Assembly: GCA_030374765.1 (NCBI GenBank)
Contig: JARGXX010000075.1
Location: forward strand, 1,612,001-1,676,000
Direction: 5' to 3'
Source: Agarophyton chilense
Taxonomy: Eukaryota > Rhodophyta > Florideophyceae > Gracilariales > Gracilariaceae
Length of the DNA stretch: 64,000 bases
Shown piece after piece: positions 56,486 to 64,000 of the stretch. The translations under genes and the position numbers were made by a program. The notes below the pieces were generated by a model. It saw only the letters and a list, made by a program, of their open reading frames with translations. It did no database searches and was not told the origin of the DNA. How positions within the stretch are numbered: position 1 is the stretch's first letter; every line of letters starts with the position of its first letter.

Positions 56486-58168
56486 TTAGTCTTCGACCGA
56501 AACCACAGCTCCAGCCGGCACGGTGGAAACTGTTTCCGTCACGCGATCTTCTGTGGCTGATTTAGGAGCAGCTTGCTCGCTTTCGACAACCACGCTAAAC
56601 GCGCTTTCCGACGTCCACACGACGCCTTGCTCATCGACAACGCAGACGTTGCCAAAGCTCAATGTGCCAGTGCTCAACGCCACGCACGGCACCTGGAGAC
56701 TCGTCTCACAGCCAGCCAAAATGTCTCCCACAACAATGACGGTCCGCAACGCAAGCAGTTGGTACATGCGCTCATCTTGCTGAAGCTTCACCTTCACGTT
56801 GTGCAAGTTGTCGAGCGTCTGGTTCAAAACGCTGATGGACACGGAAATGCGACTGCCCACAAACACCCGTTCGGGACCGCTGAACGAAACGAGCACTGAC
56901 TTGAGCAACGCGGGTGGGCGCCAGTTTATGCTGGTGACATGCACGGCAACGGTGCTTCGTTTTCCAGCCGCTAGCACGCCGCCGGTCGACATTTGGCGCG
57001 ACGCGTTCTCCTTCACATATAGCGCCAGACTTGCCTCTTCTTCAGGCGAGCAATTCCACGCGACCGCCACGCTCGTCTGAATGCACTGCTCCATGGAGAG
57101 TCGTGGGGGTGTCGGCGCTGGGCGCGCAAGCTTGTTGGCGCGGTCTTGAAAGTCCGTTTGAGAGTTGTCCTCAGCGCGCTTCTCAACGATGCGGTAAACA
57201 AAGTTGTACACTTCTCGCGGCCCGAGGCGGGCGGCGTGGCGAATGAGATGGTTGAACGACGGGATGAACAGGCCGTAATCCTCGGAGGTGGAGTCGCTGC
57301 TGGGATTCCTGGAGAGCGTGATGTCTGGTTCGGTGTGCGTGTTTGTTGAAAGAGTGCTGTCGTCGTCGCTTTCTTCGTCGGTCATCAGCACGAACTCGTA
57401 GTGTCCGTCCAGCGCGGCTGACCGGCCGTGTGCGTTGAAGTCGGCGCCCTCGGACACCACGCGCGATGAGGAAACATTGATGTAGGGCGGCACGACCGAG
57501 ATGTGCGCGTCGCTGGTGGAGTTGCGCGCTGTGACGCTGACCAGTGCCTTGTCAAGGCTGCCGGAAACGGGAAGACATTGGCAAGTGATCTCGATAGGCA
57601 TGGATAGCAGGATGGGTCTGGTGGCGTACAGAGCGACGGTCTTGCCGAAGAGGCGGCTGGCGCGGTCGATGGTGGCCCACACGCTGGAGTTGCGCATGTT
57701 GGACACGGTGATTTCGCGTAGCGAAAGCACAATGTTCTGACGGCCAGCCATGGCCAGCACGCGAGAAGGCTCGGAGCTCTGCGGCGGAGAGCGCACGAGC
57801 ACCCAGAGCGCCTTGCAAACGACGGGCGAAGCGTCCTGCACGGACGGAAGCCAGGCGGTTTCGCGCATGACGGGAAGGCGACACGAGGGCTTTTCGTTGC
57901 TGGCGGCGTGCGGCAGGGCGCCGATGTAGACGTAGGGGTCGTCGCATGTGTGGATGGCGCGTTGTAGCGAGTCGGAGGTTGCGGTGGGGTCCTTTGGCGA
58001 GAGCGTCAGCAGGAGGAAGATGGTCTCGCCAATGTAGGCCTCGGTCTGGTCGCGCGTGGAAGCCAGCGATTGCAGCGCGACCTGCTCGGGCGAGTCGGGC
58101 AGCGGCGCGGGCGGCACTGGGATTCGGATGGAGATGGTGCAGTCGTGCAGCGACAGGCGCGAAGACAT
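56486..58168 (-). CDS. TRAPPC14/MAP11-like protein (tentative)
   Basis: The 560-residue product starts at ATG 58168 (MSSRLSLHDC); an ATG 12 bp further upstream is also in frame. It reads as a string of beta-sandwich segments: YIGETIFLLLTL near the N-terminus, then VSVTARNSTSDAHISVVPPYINVSSS, and a last unit VFVGSRISVSISVLNQTLDNLHNVKVKL. The opening 'Y.GE...fll.l' and the late 'N.l.dl..v.l' blocks recall TRAPPC14 (C7orf43) and related TRAPP-II or arrestin-like trafficking proteins. This would place it at the Golgi or cilium base, but the match is by eye. An acidic Ser-rich loop sits near residues 270-310. Single exon, head-to-head with the Sm-F gene. Confidence 0.45.
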   Translation of the reverse strand: MSSRLSLHDCTISIRIPVPPAPLPDSPEQVALQSLASTRDQTEAYIGETIFLLLTLSPKDPTATSDSLQRAIHTCDDPYVYIGALPHAASNEKPSCRLPVMRETAWLPSVQDASPVVCKALWVLVRSPPQSSEPSRVLAMAGRQNIVLSLREITVSNMRNSSVWATIDRASRLFGKTVALYATRPILLSMPIEITCQCLPVSGSLDKALVSVTARNSTSDAHISVVPPYINVSSSRVVSEGADFNAHGRSAALDGHYEFVLMTDEESDDDSTLSTNTHTEPDITLSRNPSSDSTSEDYGLFIPSFNHLIRHAARLGPREVYNFVYRIVEKRAEDNSQTDFQDRANKLARPAPTPPRLSMEQCIQTSVAVAWNCSPEEEASLALYVKENASRQMSTGGVLAAGKRSTVAVHVTSINWRPPALLKSVLVSFSGPERVFVGSRISVSISVLNQTLDNLHNVKVKLQQDERMYQLLALRTVIVVGDILAGCETSLQVPCVALSTGTLSFGNVCVVDEQGVVWTSESAFSVVVESEQAAPKSATEDRVTETVSTVPAGAVVSVED

Positions 58169-58368
58169 AGTGACGCGCATCCGCGCGCGCGCGTTGCGGC
58201 GGTGCTGTGGGCGTTGAAAGCGGTGCGTGTGTGCTGCTTGCGCCTCAAAAAGGCGCCATTTCCAACGTGTTCCCGTTTGTGAGTGACGCCTCTGCGTTGC
58301 ACTTTCGCGCTTTGTTGCGCTTGATCTTCTTCGCGGTCCTCGTTGCGGCTCTTGGCTGGCACAGCATA
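58169..58368. promoter_or_regulatory. Compact bidirectional promoter
   Basis: Only 200 bp separate the start codons of the TRAPPC14-like gene (-) and Sm-F (+), so both promoters must lie here or overlap the coding ends. The interval has a CGCGCGCGCG run near the minus-strand gene and no TATA box. Confidence 0.6.
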
Positions 58369-58948
58369 ATGGTAAGTGTTCCACCTCTCGTCGTGCTTCC
58401 CCGCGCTCTGGCACGCGTAGCACCGCACTAACAACAGCGCCCCTGCCGCGCTCGTCTTTCTTCGCCCCTCAGGCATCCAAATCGGCGCTCGTCAACCCGA
58501 AGCCGTTCCTTCTGTCCCTCACAGGCAAGCCTGTCATAGTCAAGCTCAAGTGGGGCATGGAGTATCGCGGTAAGCATCCGCCCCCTCCCTCCCCAAACCC
58601 CTTTACCCCAGAAAACGTTCTGACTTTTTTTTTAAACTTGGGCGCGTTTGTTTTGCGTTATGTCGTTGTGCGTTAGGCTATCTCAAGGCGGTGGACAACT
58701 ACATGAACGTTCAACTGGAAAACTCGGAGGAATGGGTGGACGGCGCCCTGGACGGTGAACTGGGCGAAATTCTCATCCGTTGCAACAACGTGCTGTACAT
58801 TCGTCCGGGACTCGCCGCCTCCGACGCTGCTGCTGCTACTGCTACTACTACTTCAGCGGCTGGTGCTGTTGCTGGTGCGGGCGAGCACGGCGGCGGTGAT
58901 GACAACGACGACATGAAGCGGGCGAGTACGAAGAGAGCAACGACGTAG
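58369..58948 (+). CDS. SNRPF: Spliceosomal Sm protein F, three exons
   Basis: Exon 1 is only the ATG (58369-58371), exon 2 is 58473-58569 and exon 3 is 58677-58948. Intron 1 (58372-58472, 101 bp) runs GTAAGT...CCCCTCAG and intron 2 (58570-58676, 107 bp) GTAAGC...GCGTTAG. The 123-residue product has [25 protein letters not shown] (Sm1) and [17 protein letters not shown] (Sm2), nearly the same as human SmF. The C-terminal 45 residues, Ala/Thr-rich and then Asp- and Lys-containing, are longer than in animals. Sm-F is one of seven ring subunits around snRNA in U1, U2, U4 and U5 snRNPs. The intron phases (0 and 1) keep the frame. Confidence 0.93.
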
Positions 58949-58952
58949 ACGC

Positions 58953-58971
58953 GGGGGGGGGGGGGGGGGGG
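58953..58971 (+). repeat. Run of 19 G between convergent genes
   Basis: The run lies four bases after the Sm-F stop codon and 86 bp before the TPI stop. The length may be inexact, because such runs are prone to sequencing error. Confidence 0.7.
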
Positions 58972-59057
58972 AGCGTTTTTTACGTTCTTGTGGAATTCGT
59001 ACGGCACATGGAAAGGGAGAAAATAGGGAAAGCAAAACGGCGTCTAGCAGAGCATGG

Positions 59058-60026
59058 CTAGGCAACTTGACCAGCGCCGGCCAATGTGGTCTTGTACGAG
59101 TCGACAATCTGCAAGAAGGTGGGCTTCATACTGGCGCCGCCAACAAGAAAGCCGTCAATGTTGGGTTGCTTGGCCAGCTGGTGGCAGTTTGCCGGCGACA
59201 CACTGCCGCCGTAAAGAATCCTGGTGGCGTCTGCGACGGGCTGCGAGACATTTGTGGCCAACCAAGCGCGCAGCGCCTTGTGCACGCTCTCGGCCTGTTC
59301 AGGCGTGGCGACCTTTCCGGTACCAATGGCCCACACGGGCTCGTACGCAATGACGACGCGGGACCAATCGGAGATTGCGTCGGCTAGGGCGCGTAGCTGA
59401 CGCTCACACACGACGAGCGTATCGCCTTGTTCACGTTCGTTCAAGAGCTCGCCCACGCAGTAGATGACGCCCAACGAAGCGGTCTGTAGGGCGTAAGCGG
59501 CCTTGGCGGCGATGAAGCGGTCCGATTCGAGCAGCTGCGGCAGGTGACGACGCTCCGAATGGCCCAGGATGACCCATTCGGCACCGACGTCGTGCACCAT
59601 GGTAGCGTCCATCTCGCCTGTGTACGGGCCGCCCGCCGACAGCCAGGCGTTTTGCGCCGAGGTGGCAAAGTCGAGGCGCAATGCGTTGCGCGTGAGGTCG
59701 AGGTAAGGGGCGGGCGGGGCAATGACAACCTCTACGTTGTCAGCATCCAGCGGGGGTGCATCGTTGAAAGCAGCCACCAACTGTGCTATGGTGGCCTTGT
59801 TGAGGTTACATTTCCAGTTTCCGCCCACGAAGAACTTGCGGCCGCTGGGCGAGTCAGCGCCCATGCGCAGGCGGGCGCGACGCGAATCGGGCGCGACGCG
59901 GGGCAAGGGCGAGAGCGGGATAGATGACGGCGGCGGCACGAAGCGCGAGCGTGAGCGCGAGCGCGAGCGCGCGTGTAGCAGCGACGACGCGGCAGACGTG
60001 ACAAAAGCTGGCGGTGACAGCGACAT
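59058..60026 (-). CDS. TPI: Triosephosphate isomerase with transit-peptide-like extension
   Basis: The 322-residue product starts at ATG 60026; the frame is open further upstream but has homopolymer codons there. Mature TPI begins near residue 64. Lys72 (GGNWKCN), His156 (ILGHSERR) and Glu229 (AYEPVWAIGTGK) are the catalytic triad, and GGSVSPAN and GFLVGGAS form the phosphate-binding end. The enzyme interconverts dihydroxyacetone phosphate and glyceraldehyde 3-phosphate. The first 63 residues are Ser/Arg/Pro-rich with almost no acids (one Asp at 47), as in plastid or mitochondrial transit peptides. A plastid Calvin-cycle role is likely but not proven. Head-to-head with HisHF. Confidence 0.93.
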   Translation of the reverse strand: MSLSPPAFVTSAASSLLHARSRSRSRSRFVPPPSSIPLSPLPRVAPDSRRARLRMGADSPSGRKFFVGGNWKCNLNKATIAQLVAAFNDAPPLDADNVEVVIAPPAPYLDLTRNALRLDFATSAQNAWLSAGGPYTGEMDATMVHDVGAEWVILGHSERRHLPQLLESDRFIAAKAAYALQTASLGVIYCVGELLNEREQGDTLVVCERQLRALADAISDWSRVVIAYEPVWAIGTGKVATPEQAESVHKALRAWLATNVSQPVADATRILYGGSVSPANCHQLAKQPNIDGFLVGGASMKPTFLQIVDSYKTTLAGAGQVA

Positions 60027-60131
60027 GATGGGGGACGGGTAGCGTTCGAAGGGCAGCAGCAGCAGCAGTAGTAGCAGCAGCGGAGCTGGGGCTGTCGGAT
60101 GCGATAGAGACGACGACGACGACGACGATGA

Positions 60132-60167
<36 letters not shown>

Positions 60168-60629
60168 TGACGCGAGGGAGCGCGGTGGGGGAGGGGTTGT
60201 GTGAGAAGTGCGCGGAGAGCAGGCGGGAGAGCGGCTCGACGCAGCGGGGTGGTGGCGGTGCTGGGGGCGGTGGCGGTGTGTGGTTGGTGTGGCGCGGGGC
60301 GCCACGCGCCGTGCGATCGCGTGCCACGTGCACATTGGCACGCGTCGTTCACGTGTAATGCGTGGCACACCACGTGTCGTGGCACTCGCCGCTGGCCTCA
60401 TGGCACTCGTGGCACTCGTGGCTGTCCCCGTGGCACTCGTGGCTGGCCCCGTGGCACCCGGAGTCGGGGAGTCGGGAGGCGCGATGCGGCGACTGTGATG
60501 GGCGGCGGCGGGCAACTGAGGTGTGAGCGAAAGAGAGAGAGAAGAAGACGGGGCGAGCGAGCGCGCGCACGTCCGAAAAAGAAAGAAGAGCGCGGAAGAG
60601 CGCAAGCGTGATCAAGGAGAGTGAGAAAG
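60027..60629. promoter_or_regulatory. Divergent promoter region with microsatellites
   Basis: This 603-bp interval lies between TPI (-) and HisHF (+). A GAC/GATGAC microsatellite occupies about 60,108-60,172. A repeat built on CGTGGCACTCGTGG occupies about 60,378-60,465. A (GA)n-rich stretch lies near 60,530. Long frames through it on both strands are low-complexity and are not called. Confidence 0.55.
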
Positions 60630-62384
60630 ATGAGCGTGGCCTTCTTGGCGCCGTCGGCGCTGTCTCCCTTGCGGCGGCGGCAGCAGCAGCAGCGGCGGCG
60701 CGCGGCCGATGAGCGACGACGCGCGGCGCCGCGCGCCAGCAGCGCCGCGCGGCCGCGCGTGACGGTGCTGGACTACGGCGCCGGCAACGTGCGCTCGTTG
60801 CACAATGCGCTGCAATTGCTGGGCGCCGACGTGGTGGTGGCGAGTAGCGCGGCCGACGTGGCCGCGGCCGACCGACTCATCTTCCCGGGCGTGGGCTCCT
60901 TCGGCGCCGCCATGCGCAACCTCCGTCAGCGCGGCTTCGACGATGCGCTGCGCGACTATCTCGCCGACGACCGTCCGTTTTTGGGCATTTGTCTCGGCCT
61001 GCACACCCTCTTCGACGCCTCCGACGAGTCGCCCGCCCACCGCGGCCTCGGCGTGCTGCCCGGTCGCGTGCGCCGCTTCTGCGCCCAGCGCATGGGCGCC
61101 CTCACCGTCCCGCACATCGGCTGGAATACCGTCGCCGTCGACCCCCACCGTCCACTTCACTTGCTTCCTCCGCATCACCCATTCAACCGCTTCTACTTTG
61201 TGCACTCCTTCTGCGTCGATGAGCCCACTGCCGCCGCCCTGCCCCACGACGTGCACGTCGCCCTCACCACCCACGGCGAGCGCTTCGTGTCCGTCTTGCA
61301 GCGCGGCCAGCTATGTGCCACCCAGTTCCACCCCGAGAAGTCCGGCCCCGCCGGTCTCGACCTGCTACGCCGCTTCGTCCACCCTGACAGTCCATCCCGC
61401 GCCCGCGCCCCCGTCCCCACCGCCTCCGCCTCCGCCTCCGCCAGCGGGCTCGCCAAGCGCGTCGTCGCCTGCCTCGACGTGCGCGAGAACGATGCGGGCG
61501 ACCTCGTCGTCACCAAGGGCGATCAATATGACGTGCGCGATCGCTCCGACAACAATGTGCGCAACCTGGGAAAACCCGTGCAACTGGCGCGTCGTTACTT
61601 TGAAGACGGAGCTGACGAGATTTGCTTCCTCAACATCACCTCCTTTCGTGGCGAGCCCGTGTCCGAGGCGCCCATGTTAGAGGTTTTGCAACGAACCTCG
61701 CGCGAGGTCTTTGTACCGCTGTGCGTGGGCGGTGGTATTCGTGACTACACCGACGCTCAAGGTCACTCGCACTCGGCGCTTGACGTGGCTGCAACTTACT
61801 TTCGCGCCGGCGCCGATAAGATCAGTGTTGGCAGCGATGCCGTGTATGCCGCCGAGCGTTTCTGGAAGGCGGGTGGCGTTGCCGACGGCACCTCTTCCAT
61901 CGAGCGTATCTCGCATGTGTACGGCGCCCAAGCCGTCGTCGTGTCCGTCGATGCGCGCCGCGTATTCGTCCAACACGATCACGACTCCGACACCACCCCG
62001 TTCCGCATCGTACGTCTGCCGGACGGCCGTCGCTGTTGGTACCAATGCACCGTCAAGGGCGGCCGCGAGGGCCGTGACATCGATGTCGTGCAGCTCGTCA
62101 CCGCCGTGGAGCGACTCGGCGCCGGCGAAATCCTGCTCAATTGCGTGGACGCCGACGGGCAAGGTCACGGTTTTGACCTCACCCTCATCGCCCTCGTCAA
62201 AGCTGCCGTGCACATCCCCGTCATCGCCAGCTCGGGCGCCGGCTGTCCGGAACACTTTACAAAATGTTTCGATGTCACCGGTGCAGAGGCTGCCCTCGCC
62301 GCCGGCATCTTCCACCGCGGCGAGGTGCGCATTGCTGACGTCAAGGCGCACATGTCCGCCCATGGCACCCCCGTCCGCTTGTAG
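60630..62384 (+). CDS. HISN4: Fused imidazole glycerol phosphate synthase (HisH-HisF)
   Basis: The 584-residue product starts at ATG 60630. The first 45 residues are Arg- and Ala-rich and may be a plastid transit peptide. The glutaminase half (about 46-250) has VTVLDYGAGNVRSL, GVGSFGAAM, the nucleophile Cys in GICLGLH (about residue 120) and the His/Glu pair in HPEKSG (about 234). The cyclase half (about 270-584) has KRVVACLDVREN, CVGGGIRDY, NCVDADGQGHGFD and VIASSGAG, with the two phosphate sites. It makes imidazole glycerol phosphate and AICAR, the fifth step of histidine synthesis. Fusion of the two halves is the rule in plants, algae and fungi. Bacterial HisH usually has CLGMQ where this protein has CLGLH. 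No introns. Confidence 0.93.
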   Translation: MSVAFLAPSALSPLRRRQQQQRRRAADERRRAAPRASSAARPRVTVLDYGAGNVRSLHNALQLLGADVVVASSAADVAAADRLIFPGVGSFGAAMRNLRQRGFDDALRDYLADDRPFLGICLGLHTLFDASDESPAHRGLGVLPGRVRRFCAQRMGALTVPHIGWNTVAVDPHRPLHLLPPHHPFNRFYFVHSFCVDEPTAAALPHDVHVALTTHGERFVSVLQRGQLCATQFHPEKSGPAGLDLLRRFVHPDSPSRARAPVPTASASASASGLAKRVVACLDVRENDAGDLVVTKGDQYDVRDRSDNNVRNLGKPVQLARRYFEDGADEICFLNITSFRGEPVSEAPMLEVLQRTSREVFVPLCVGGGIRDYTDAQGHSHSALDVAATYFRAGADKISVGSDAVYAAERFWKAGGVADGTSSIERISHVYGAQAVVVSVDARRVFVQHDHDSDTTPFRIVRLPDGRRCWYQCTVKGGREGRDIDVVQLVTAVERLGAGEILLNCVDADGQGHGFDLTLIALVKAAVHIPVIASSGAGCPEHFTKCFDVTGAEAALAAGIFHRGEVRIADVKAHMSAHGTPVRL

Positions 62385-62697
62385 CCCCCGCTACGTATTT
62401 CTGCTAAGTTAGTTCCCAACTGGTAGATCCTACCGTTTCTCATCCATTTCTTTCGCTCGCTCTTGAGCCTTTGTTGCCCGCCCCCGTCGCCTGCACCCCG
62501 CCAAACAGCCAACGCAAGACTACTGCGTGTTCGGCCGCCGTCGTCCCCCACCCTCCCGCGTTCTCCACTAATAACCCCTCCCTCGTCATGCGCGCGTCGC
62601 GCTCTCCGATCCGCCGCCCCCTTCTCCACCGCCGTACCCACCGTCGTCCCCACCGTCGTCCCCACCGTCCCCGCCGCCGCCACCCGCGCGCAACGCC
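62385..62697. other. Intergenic region after HisHF
   Basis: This has a pyrimidine-rich plus strand and a triplicated ccgtcgtccccac near 62,640-62,670. It probably holds the HisHF 3' end and the promoter of the next ORF. Confidence 0.4.
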
Positions 62698-64000
62698 ATG
62701 ACTCGCGCCAACTGCGTTCGCTGTGGCGTGGATCCGTCCGCCACACCATGCTGTTGTCGATGCTGCTGCTGCCGCTGTTGCTGCTGTTGCGACCGCCCCA
62801 ATGCCCGTCCTCCTCCCACAAATGATCCCTCCCCCACACCCCCTCCCACCGCCGCTTGCCCCAACCGTCCCGACCGTCGCACACGCTCATTACACGACGC
62901 TGCACGCGCCTGCTATCCATCGCACGTACGCCGCTCGCGCAGCGCCCACGCCGCGCTTCCCCCGCCGCGCGTCCGCGCCGCAGACCCCGCCTCCGCCGTC
63001 GCCCACGCCGCCCGGTCGCGTAGAAAGCGCGATGGCCGTTGCAAGCGCCATAAACGCCGTGCAAAGCGCCGCGTCTCGATGGATGGCGCGGCTGACTTCT
63101 TGAAAGATCCTTCCCCATGGCCGTCCGGCCGTGGGAAACGGCGCTCTGGTGGAGATGGCTTTGATAGTGGTGACGATTGGGGAAGCGACTCTCTGGATGG
63201 CGGGCGCGATGGTGCTCGTCGCCGCAGCGCTTGGACAAGCAATTCGCCGCGACGAGGCTCATCGAGCCGTCGCAAAAAGCGAAACGGCGGCAATGGGCGT
63301 GGTGGTAGTGACAGTGGTAGTGACAGAGGTAGTGACAGTGGTAGTGACAGAGGTAGTGACAGTGGGTGGGCGAGTGATCCGCCGCCGCCGCGTAAGTCGC
63401 GCAGAGACAAGAGGCGAAACCGCAGCACAGGACATGGTGTGGGTGGTGGTAGCGGCGGCTGGACAAACGCCGCCCCAGAAGAGGATCGCGACGATGGAGA
63501 TCGTGGCGGCTGGGCGAGCGATCAGCCGCCAGCGAGACGGTCGAGCCGTGGCAAGAGGCGAAACAGTGCAAATCGGCACGGTGGTGAAGGTGGTGGCTGG
63601 GCGAGCGATCCGCCGTCAGCGAGTAGGTCGAGCCGCGGGAAGAGGCGAAACGATGCTAGTGACTGGGGTGAGGAAGATGGCGGCGGCGGCAAGTGGGAAA
63701 GAAGCTCGCGGAAGAAGGCCAGTGCAGGCACGCGGCGGAGCGCGTTGCGAACAAGCCCGAAGCGCGAGTGGACATCGAGGGGCGGGTGGACGAGCGATCA
63801 GCCGCCAGAAAGATTGTCGAGCGGTGACAAGAGACGAAACAGTGCAAATCGACAGGGTGGTGAAGGTGGCGGCTGGGCGAGCGATCCGCCGCCAGCGAGC
63901 AGGTCGAGCCGCGGGAAGAGGCGGAACGATGCTAGTGACTGGGGTGAGGAAGATGGCGGCAGCGGTGGCGGCGAGTGGGAAAGAAGCTCGCGGGAGAAAG
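62698..64000 (+). CDS. Repeat-rich basic protein, runs off the right edge
   Basis: From ATG 62698 (gccATGa) the frame stays open for 434 codons to the window end. The head has 14 Cys in its first 31 residues (CVRCG, then CCCRCCCCRCCCCC). A Pro/Arg region follows, then Arg/Ser/Asp-rich sequence with GSDSGSDRGSD repeats. From about 63,360 a unit of about 28-30 residues recurs, with core GGWASDPPPASRSSRGKRRN; it is itself arranged as a tandem pair of longer blocks (about 63,508-63,777 and 63,781 to the edge). A start at ATG 63079 would skip the Cys cluster. The composition suggests an RNA-binding or nuclear low-complexity protein, but no domain is recognised. Confidence 0.5.
   Translation, partial: MTRANCVRCGVDPSATPCCCRCCCCRCCCCCDRPNARPPPTNDPSPTPPPTAACPNRPDRRTRSLHDAARACYPSHVRRSRSAHAALPPPRVRAADPASAVAHAARSRRKRDGRCKRHKRRAKRRVSMDGAADFLKDPSPWPSGRGKRRSGGDGFDSGDDWGSDSLDGGRDGARRRSAWTSNSPRRGSSSRRKKRNGGNGRGGSDSGSDRGSDSGSDRGSDSGWASDPPPPRKSRRDKRRNRSTGHGVGGGSGGWTNAAPEEDRDDGDRGGWASDQPPARRSSRGKRRNSANRHGGEGGGWASDPPSASRSSRGKRRNDASDWGEEDGGGGKWERSSRKKASAGTRRSALRTSPKREWTSRGGWTSDQPPERLSSGDKRRNSANRQGGEGGGWASDPPPASRSSRGKRRNDASDWGEEDGGSGGGEWERSSREK

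Noticed and set aside
60027-60605. N-terminal extension of TPI to 60,605
   Set aside because: The added residues are Ser/His/Thr homopolymers translated from microsatellites, and the ATG at 60,026 gives a normal transit-peptide-like start.
62165-63571. 468-codon minus-strand frame
   Set aside because: It runs antisense to the end of HisHF and to the repeat-rich ORF, and its Cys/His/Arg-rich translation looks like a mirror of GC-rich coding sequence.
1-64000. CRISPR arrays, bacterial operons, tRNA or rRNA genes
   Set aside because: No regular short repeats with unique spacers, no ribosome-binding pattern, and no tRNA or rRNA core sequence was noticed; the spliced Sm-F gene shows that the DNA is eukaryotic.

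Overview
The window looks like nuclear DNA of a plastid-bearing, intron-poor eukaryote, most likely a red or other unicellular alga. The reasons are a triosephosphate isomerase with a transit-peptide-like N-terminus, a fused HisH-HisF protein, an Sm-F gene with two introns of about 100 bp, a DDRGK1 (UFMylation) gene, which argues against most fungi, and dense gene packing. The species assignment is inference; I had no database to consult.

Layout. Bases 1-45,200 are a graveyard of mobile elements. On the left are remains of a Harbinger accessory gene and of a Ty1/Copia element (about 4.6-7.35 kb). Then comes a minus-strand Ty3/Gypsy chromovirus whose parts lie at 7,353-14,443 and 31,392-32,645. 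A 16.9-kb DNA transposon (14,444-31,391) sits between these parts, with 21-bp inverted ends (19 of 21 matching) and a 4-bp GTAA target duplication. This transposon has a CMC-type (CACTA/Plavaka-like) transposase, an accessory gene, terminal motif arrays and, unexpectedly, what looks like an intact DCP1 mRNA-decapping gene (23,900-24,751, minus). To the right are a Harbinger transposase relic (32.9-34.0 kb), a second chromovirus (34,472-43,132) carrying an antisense ORF, and a Tc1 relic with paired repeats at each end (43,876-45,174).

Bases 46,961-64,000 are a compact host gene block: a pseudokinase/Sel1-like protein (+); a DP-type E2F partner (+) tail-to-tail with a SPRY protein (-); a small proline-rich protein with a PNRC-type motif (+); DDRGK1 (-); a TRAPPC14-like protein (-) head-to-head with Sm-F (+, three exons, the first only ATG); TPI (-) head-to-head with HisHF (+); and a repeat-rich basic ORF running off the right edge (+).

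The host genes serve unrelated housekeeping roles: cell-cycle transcription, splicing, the UFM1 pathway, trafficking, carbon metabolism and histidine synthesis. A possible link is between the PNRC-type protein and DCP1, because PNRC-type motifs bind the EVH1 domain of DCP1 in animals; here the DCP1-like copy lies inside a transposon.
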